Of a stretch of 64,000 nt of DNA, positions 59,676 to 64,000 are shown one piece after another (positions within the stretch are counted from its first letter, which is position 1; every line of letters begins with the position of its first letter). Origin of the DNA: Vibrio fluminensis. Lineage in GTDB: Bacteria; Pseudomonadota; Gammaproteobacteria; Enterobacterales; Vibrionaceae. The stretch spans positions 52,251 to 116,250 of the forward strand of contig NZ_JADILO010000011.1 in assembly GCF_015278125.1 (NCBI RefSeq). The letters run 5' to 3'. Under the pieces are notes generated by a model, which was not told the origin of the DNA, made no database searches, and worked only from the letters and a program-made list of their open reading frames with translations. The translations under genes and the position numbers were made by a program.

Positions 59676-60683
59676 CTAAATAACACGCGGTGGCGCAGCA
59701 CTCTTACGTACCACTAAGTTGGTCTCTAGCAGGCGAGAGCCAGTGCGCACATCATGGCCACGTAAAATCTCTAGCATCATCAACATAGCTTGACGACCAA
59801 TCTCGTAGCGAGGCTGAGAAATTGTCGTCAGAGGTGGATCGCAGTATTGAGCAAACTGAATATCATCAAAACCCACTACAGAAAGATCTTGAGGTACACG
59901 TAAACCAAGGCGTTTTGCTTCTTGAATGGCGCCAATTGCCATCGCATCGTTATGACAGAAAATCGCGGTTGGCGGCTCAGGAAGCGTAAGTAATTGACGC
60001 ACCGACTTCGCGCCATCTTCAAAGCTAAAGTTGCCGTGAATGCTGTAGGCAGGATTCATAGTAATGCCTGCTCGACGCAGCGCTTGGAGGTACCCCTGCT
60101 GACGGAACTGACACAAGGCCGCTTCCTGTGGGCCGGATATTTGTGCGATACGCTTATGACCAAGCTGCGTTAAGTAGTTTACCACTTCAAATGCAGAAGT
60201 AAGGTTATCAATATGAACGGTTGGCAACTCAAGCTCAGGAGCAAATTCACACGCCATCACCATAGGCGGCAAATTTTTCTGCTCAGGCTTACTAACATCA
60301 AATGGAATATCAGTTCCTAGCAATAACATACCATCCGCTTGCTTAGTAAAAACTAAGTTAACAAAGGAATTCTCGCGTTTTTTCTGTTGAGCGCTATCAC
60401 CAAGAAGAACAATGTATCCATGCTCCATCGCGGCATCCTCTATACCGCGAATAATCTCGGTGTAGTAGGGATCGCAGATATCAGGAACGATCGCAATGAT
60501 TGTTTTAGACTCGTTACGTCGCAGATTGCGCGCAAGTGAGTTTGGTGAGTATCCAGCTTCTAGCACTGCATCTTCGACGCGCTTACGCGTTGCTGAAGAA
60601 ACTTTTTCAGGATTCATCAGCGCCCTAGATACCGTCGCTGTAGAAACCCCTGCGAGCTGAGCAACATCCTTCATTGTCGCCAT
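59676..60683 (-). CDS. cytR: LacI-family repressor CytR
   Basis: A 335-residue regulator. The helix-turn-helix is ATMKDVAQLAGVSTATVSRA (residues 2-21), followed by a periplasmic-binding-like effector domain. In vibrios CytR acts with CRP on nucleoside genes and is needed for competence and chitin responses. ATG 60683 (MATMKDVAQL) gives the family start; an ATG at 60728 is 15 codons earlier. The 360-bp gap to priA (60684-61043) shows no gene. Confidence 0.92.
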   Translation of the reverse strand: MATMKDVAQLAGVSTATVSRALMNPEKVSSATRKRVEDAVLEAGYSPNSLARNLRRNESKTIIAIVPDICDPYYTEIIRGIEDAAMEHGYIVLLGDSAQQKKRENSFVNLVFTKQADGMLLLGTDIPFDVSKPEQKNLPPMVMACEFAPELELPTVHIDNLTSAFEVVNYLTQLGHKRIAQISGPQEAALCQFRQQGYLQALRRAGITMNPAYSIHGNFSFEDGAKSVRQLLTLPEPPTAIFCHNDAMAIGAIQEAKRLGLRVPQDLSVVGFDDIQFAQYCDPPLTTISQPRYEIGRQAMLMMLEILRGHDVRTGSRLLETNLVVRKSAAPPRVI

Positions 60684-61043
60684 AAGTATAACCCTCTTAA
60701 ATTTTCCCTTGTTAGTAGCCTGAGCCACCCAAGCCTTATTGCTATTGATGGACTATACCCATGAGAATACAAAATACTGACTTCTAAAATTCAATTAAGA
60801 AACTGGTATTTTGAGCAAACATTAGATATATGTGCCCACTCTTTAATTGTGTCTTTTCTTGGTAATTAGGCAAAAATCAAGCTCGTTCCACCTCTATTCA
60901 CCAAGATGCGTAATATTTCTTGTAATAGTGTATTTATTTCACACCATAAAGTTACGGCATATTTAACAAAACACGACCCATAACCGAGATTTGCATCACA
61001 AAATGACTTTCTAATGTAGCGTACGTAACATTGTAAAATCGAA

Positions 61044-63245
61044 CTAGCTTAGATCTTGAGGTTCTATATCTAGTGACCAACGCACTTTTTTGCTATTAGG
61101 TAATACCTCAATAGCTGGTTTAGCGCTTGCCAACAAACGCTGCATTTTAGGCCTAGTTTGCGTTTGCAAAAGAAGTTGCCAGCGGTACTTTCCCGCTTTT
61201 CTCGCCAAAGGTGCAGGTGTTGGTCCTAGTACTTGGCATTCATCATCAAACAATGGATGCGCTTCTAAGGTATATCTCACCTGACGCAAGAACTCCTCAA
61301 CCACTTCACTGCTGTTGGCTTCTGCGCGAAACAAAGTGAGATAAGTATAGGGAGGCAACATAGCAAACTTCCTTTCCTGAAGGGCCGTTTGCGCAAAACT
61401 GCGATAGCTATGATTCAACAACGCTTGCAGCAAGGTATGCTCCGGATGATGTGTCTGCAAAATCACTTCACCTTGCTTACTTGCACGCCCTGCACGACCA
61501 GCTACCTGTATAAATAACTGCGCTAATCGTTCTGAGGCTCTAAAGTCACTACTGTACAGTGAACCGTCTACATCCAGCAATGCGACTAAAGTGACATCTG
61601 GGAAGTGATGACCTTTGGCTAGCATCTGCGTACCAATTAAAATTTGGTATTCACCTTTACGGATCGCCGTCAATGCACTCTCTAAACTTCCCTTACGCCT
61701 TGTACTGTCACGGTCAATACGAATCGCTTTGTGCTCAGGAAACAGCGTTTTGAGCTGCCCTTCAAGCTGCTCTGTACCGACTCCAACCGTTACCAGATTA
61801 GTAGAACCACACCCTTGGCACTGATGGATAATAGGTTGTTGTGAGCCACAGTGGTGACAACGGATCTCATTGCTGTATTGATGGTAGGTATAGTAGGCAT
61901 CACAGCGCTTACACTCAGCAATCCAGCCACATTCGTGGCACATCAAAGCGGGAGAAAAACCTCGGCGGTTTAAAAATAACATCACTTGATTGCCCGCATT
62001 TAAATGCCTGCGCATCTCAGCAATCAAAGGCGCTGATAGGCCACTCTCTAAATATAACCCTTTTACATCAAGCACTTTATTGGTAGTCGGTTTCGCATTA
62101 CCAGCACGCTTAGACAACTCCAAATGGTGATATTTACCACTGAGCGCATTGTGTAAGGTTTCTAACGCTGGTGTTGCCGAACCAAGAACTATCGGGATTT
62201 GCTCTTTATTGGCGCGCATAACCGCCACATCACGGGCATGGTAGCGCAGGCTGTCTTGCTGCTTATACGAGCTATCATGCTCTTCATCGACAATAATAAT
62301 GCCTAAGTCAGAGAATGGCGTAAGTAACGCAGAACGAGTACCAATGACAATCCCAGCCGCTTTATCTCGTGCACTCAACCAAGCGTTGAGTCGCTCAGTT
62401 TCATTTAATCCGGAGTGGATCACTTCTACAGGCACATTAAAACGCTTACGAAAACGGTTAATTGTTTGAGGCGTTAAGCCGATCTCAGGGACCAGCACCA
62501 AAGCTTGCTTACCTTGCTCCAGTACGGGCTTGATAAGGTTAAGGTAAACTTCAGTCTTTCCTGAACCCGTCACACCTTCAAGTAAATAGCAGCCAAAGCC
62601 TTGAGCACTATTAACAGTCGCGATGGCAACAGCTTGCTCTTGATTGAGCTTAGGTTTATCGACCTCTGCTTCTACTTGGCTACCCCAAGCTTTTATTACT
62701 GGTTTCTTCTCTACCGATTCAACCCAACCTTTTTCTTGTAGAGTCTTAAGTGTGGTGCCAGAGATTTCTTGGTCGAGTAACTGCTGATGAGATACCGGAC
62801 CGTATTCCAGTGCACGCATCGCGCTCGCTTGTTTAACCGCCCGCCCCAGACCAGCCATCAATTGGTTCTTACCTTGCTCTGTCAGATGCCATTCGACCAA
62901 AGTAGAAAAGTCCGCTGGTTTACCTTTGCGTAATGCGGTCGGCATCGCATTTGCCAGCGTGTCGCCAAGTGGGTACTGATAAAACTGACTGCACCATTTG
63001 AGCAACTGATACAATGAATCTGCCCAAACGGGTTGGCTATCAAGCACCTGCTTGATGGCTTTAAGTTGGCTTTGATTGAATTCAGAATGATTGGTTAACT
63101 CTGTGACAATGCCGATTAAAGTTTTCGGTCCAAACGGTACAGAGACGCGCCCACCAATCACCGGAAAAAGGTGACTAGGGATCAGATAGTCAAATTGCTT
63201 ATCTAAGGGTACAGGCAATGCCACCCGAGCAATGGAAGGACGCAT
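61044..63245 (-). CDS. priA: Primosomal replication protein N' (PriA helicase)
   Basis: A 733-residue DEAH helicase that restarts stalled forks. Walker A is EGVTGSGKTEVYL and Walker B DEEHDSSYKQ. Eight zinc-binding cysteines appear in CHECGWIAECKRCDAYY, CHHCGSQQ and CQGCGS. The 3'-DNA-binding N-terminal domain starts RPSIARVALPVPLDKQFDYL. Length equals E. coli PriA (732). Confidence 0.96.
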   Translation of the reverse strand: MRPSIARVALPVPLDKQFDYLIPSHLFPVIGGRVSVPFGPKTLIGIVTELTNHSEFNQSQLKAIKQVLDSQPVWADSLYQLLKWCSQFYQYPLGDTLANAMPTALRKGKPADFSTLVEWHLTEQGKNQLMAGLGRAVKQASAMRALEYGPVSHQQLLDQEISGTTLKTLQEKGWVESVEKKPVIKAWGSQVEAEVDKPKLNQEQAVAIATVNSAQGFGCYLLEGVTGSGKTEVYLNLIKPVLEQGKQALVLVPEIGLTPQTINRFRKRFNVPVEVIHSGLNETERLNAWLSARDKAAGIVIGTRSALLTPFSDLGIIIVDEEHDSSYKQQDSLRYHARDVAVMRANKEQIPIVLGSATPALETLHNALSGKYHHLELSKRAGNAKPTTNKVLDVKGLYLESGLSAPLIAEMRRHLNAGNQVMLFLNRRGFSPALMCHECGWIAECKRCDAYYTYHQYSNEIRCHHCGSQQPIIHQCQGCGSTNLVTVGVGTEQLEGQLKTLFPEHKAIRIDRDSTRRKGSLESALTAIRKGEYQILIGTQMLAKGHHFPDVTLVALLDVDGSLYSSDFRASERLAQLFIQVAGRAGRASKQGEVILQTHHPEHTLLQALLNHSYRSFAQTALQERKFAMLPPYTYLTLFRAEANSSEVVEEFLRQVRYTLEAHPLFDDECQVLGPTPAPLARKAGKYRWQLLLQTQTRPKMQRLLASAKPAIEVLPNSKKVRWSLDIEPQDLS

Positions 63246-63558
63246 ATAATTAACGCTAACAGTTGTGAGTAATAAACAGAATCAGTCTAAAGCAAAACGT
63301 CGCTTGATTCTATTTCCCTCTCCTCTCGCATTTGAACCATCTGCCGCCTGAGTGCCTATTCTTACCTAACATCATCACATCGTTATATCTCAAAGAAAAT
63401 AAAGGCGGAGACTTCAGCTAATGGTGAAAAAAGTAGCAATAATTTAAGTAAATCTGTTGATCCTCACTGGCGGATTCATTACTATACTGCGCCTTAGCAT
63501 TATGGCTTGAGGATTTATTCATCAAGCGGTATGCGATATTTTTTATTAACTACGTGTG

Positions 63559-63587
63559 GTGTCCGGCTTAGAATCGGATGGCGACAC
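63559..63587 (+). promoter_or_regulatory. Hairpin in the rpmE leader
   Basis: GTGTC...GACAC with inner TCCGG/CGGA pairing, 20 bp before the rpmE start. E. coli rpmE is autoregulated by L31 through its leader, so this could be the corresponding structure. The priA-rpmE divergent gap (63246-63607) shows no other gene. Confidence 0.4.
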
Positions 63588-63607
63588 GGCCTATTTGAGG
63601 TTTTCCC

Positions 63608-63829
63608 ATGAAAGTTGGTATTCACCCAGAATACAAAGCAGTACAAGCTACTTGCTCTTGCGGTAACTCTTTCGAGTTCAACTCTACTCTAGGTAAAGAG
63701 TCAATCCACCTAGACGTATGTGACAAGTGCCACCCATTCTACACTGGTAAGCAACGTATCGTTGATACAGGCGGCCGTGTTGATCGCTTCAACAAGCGTT
63801 TCGGTGCTCTATCAAGCGGCAAGAAGTAA
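63608..63829 (+). CDS. rpmE: 50S ribosomal protein L31 (zinc-binding type)
   Basis: A 73-residue L31 with the zinc ligands CSCGN (residues 16-20) and [12 protein letters not shown], so it is the C+ form rather than the zinc-independent YkgM-type. It forms part of the central bridge of the ribosome. A GAGGTTTT box precedes ATG 63608. Confidence 0.96.
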   Translation: MKVGIHPEYKAVQATCSCGNSFEFNSTLGKESIHLDVCDKCHPFYTGKQRIVDTGGRVDRFNKRFGALSSGKK

Positions 63830-63868
63830 TTACTACTTTTATACCGATTATAAAAAGGACGCTCAGGC

Positions 63869-63884
63869 CTGTCTCTTATACACA
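63869..63884. other. 16-mer matching the Tn5 mosaic-end sequence
   Basis: CTGTCTCTTATACACA is identical to the first 16 bases of the 19-bp Tn5 mosaic end. It then continues AATC, not TCT as in the mosaic end. It abuts the rpmE terminator. It could be a relic end of a Tn5/IS4-type element, chance, or a library-adapter artefact. Confidence 0.5.
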
Positions 63885-63915
63885 AATCCCCAAGCCACGG
63901 TTTGGGGATTTTTTT
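63884..63915 (+). terminator. Terminator of rpmE
   Basis: AAATCCCCAA-GCCACGG-TTTGGGGATTTTTTT, 54 bp after the stop codon. Confidence 0.92.
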
Positions 63916-63962
63916 GAACTAATTTTAAATTTCATGATCTGATCATCTAAGCAATCACAAGG

Positions 63963-64000
63963 ATGATTATCATGACTTATATAGAACCAACCCTTTGGGC
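63963..64000 (+). CDS. Start of an open frame cut by the window edge
   Basis: ATG 63963 or 63972, with AAGG upstream of the first, opens a frame reading MTYIEPTLW that runs off the right edge. Twelve codons are too few to assign a family or be certain it is a gene. Confidence 0.3.
   Translation, partial: MIIMTYIEPTLW

Overview
The window reads as a piece of the large chromosome of a Vibrio species. The evidence is the AphA quorum-sensing regulator, a peroxiredoxin-glutaredoxin fusion divergent from oxyR, a DUF3624 gene, an arginine cluster organised as argE divergent from argCBGH, and a gene order (crp - ast - pabA - trpS - gph - rpe - dam - damX - aroBK - pilQPONM - mrcA - oxyR - arg - ppc - aphA - cysE - gpsA - secB - epmA - frdABCD - hslUV - ftsN - cytR - priA - rpmE) that I recognise from Vibrio chromosome I. 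The species cannot be fixed from the sequence alone. No rRNA, tRNA, prophage, CRISPR array or intact transposase gene was seen.

Layout. 1-1689: kefB (cut by the window edge) and kefF on the minus strand. 1824-7552: plus-strand yheS, a TIGR02444 gene, yheT, yheU, prkB and crp. 7686-7970: an array of 40-bp repeats. 7978-12900: minus-strand arginine catabolism (argD/astC, astA, astD, DUF1338). 13587-25757: a long minus-strand run of pabA, then aroK-aroB-damX-dam-rpe-gph-trpS, and the pilMNOPQ pilus-assembly operon. 25903-28461: mrcA. 28600-34451: an oxidative-stress block (oxyR, prx, ahpC, ahpF) with small membrane-protein genes and a dense set of repeats. 35399-41497: arginine biosynthesis. 41812-50000: ppc, aphA, cysE, gpsA, secB, a rhodanese gene and epmA. 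50382-53751: fumarate reductase. 53843-63829: a BCCT transporter, hslVU, galE, ftsN, cytR, priA and rpmE.

How the genes work together. argD/astC serves both arginine synthesis and breakdown and sits with astA and astD, while argCBGH/argE at 35-41 kb makes arginine. oxyR, its divergent prx gene and ahpCF are joined by OxyR-like operators (ATAG-N7-CTAT) in both promoter regions. crp lies in the window, and a good CRP-type site precedes frdA.

The least ordinary material is intergenic. Four insertions of one short palindromic element, TACCAATCAG...CTGATTGGTA, are each flanked by a 3-bp TTA direct repeat. In all four one TTA copy is exactly the TAA stop codon of a minus-strand gene (argD, oxyR, argG, cysE). 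Two copies are 161 bp and about 97% identical; the others are 68-bp and 33-bp deletion derivatives. The ahpCF pair is bracketed by inverted copies of a hairpin-rich repeat, one side of which is itself duplicated in tandem (period about 417 bp). Other items are a galE gene lying between hslVU and ftsN, a 32-codon YnhF-like gene, and a Tn5-end-like 16-mer beside the rpmE terminator.
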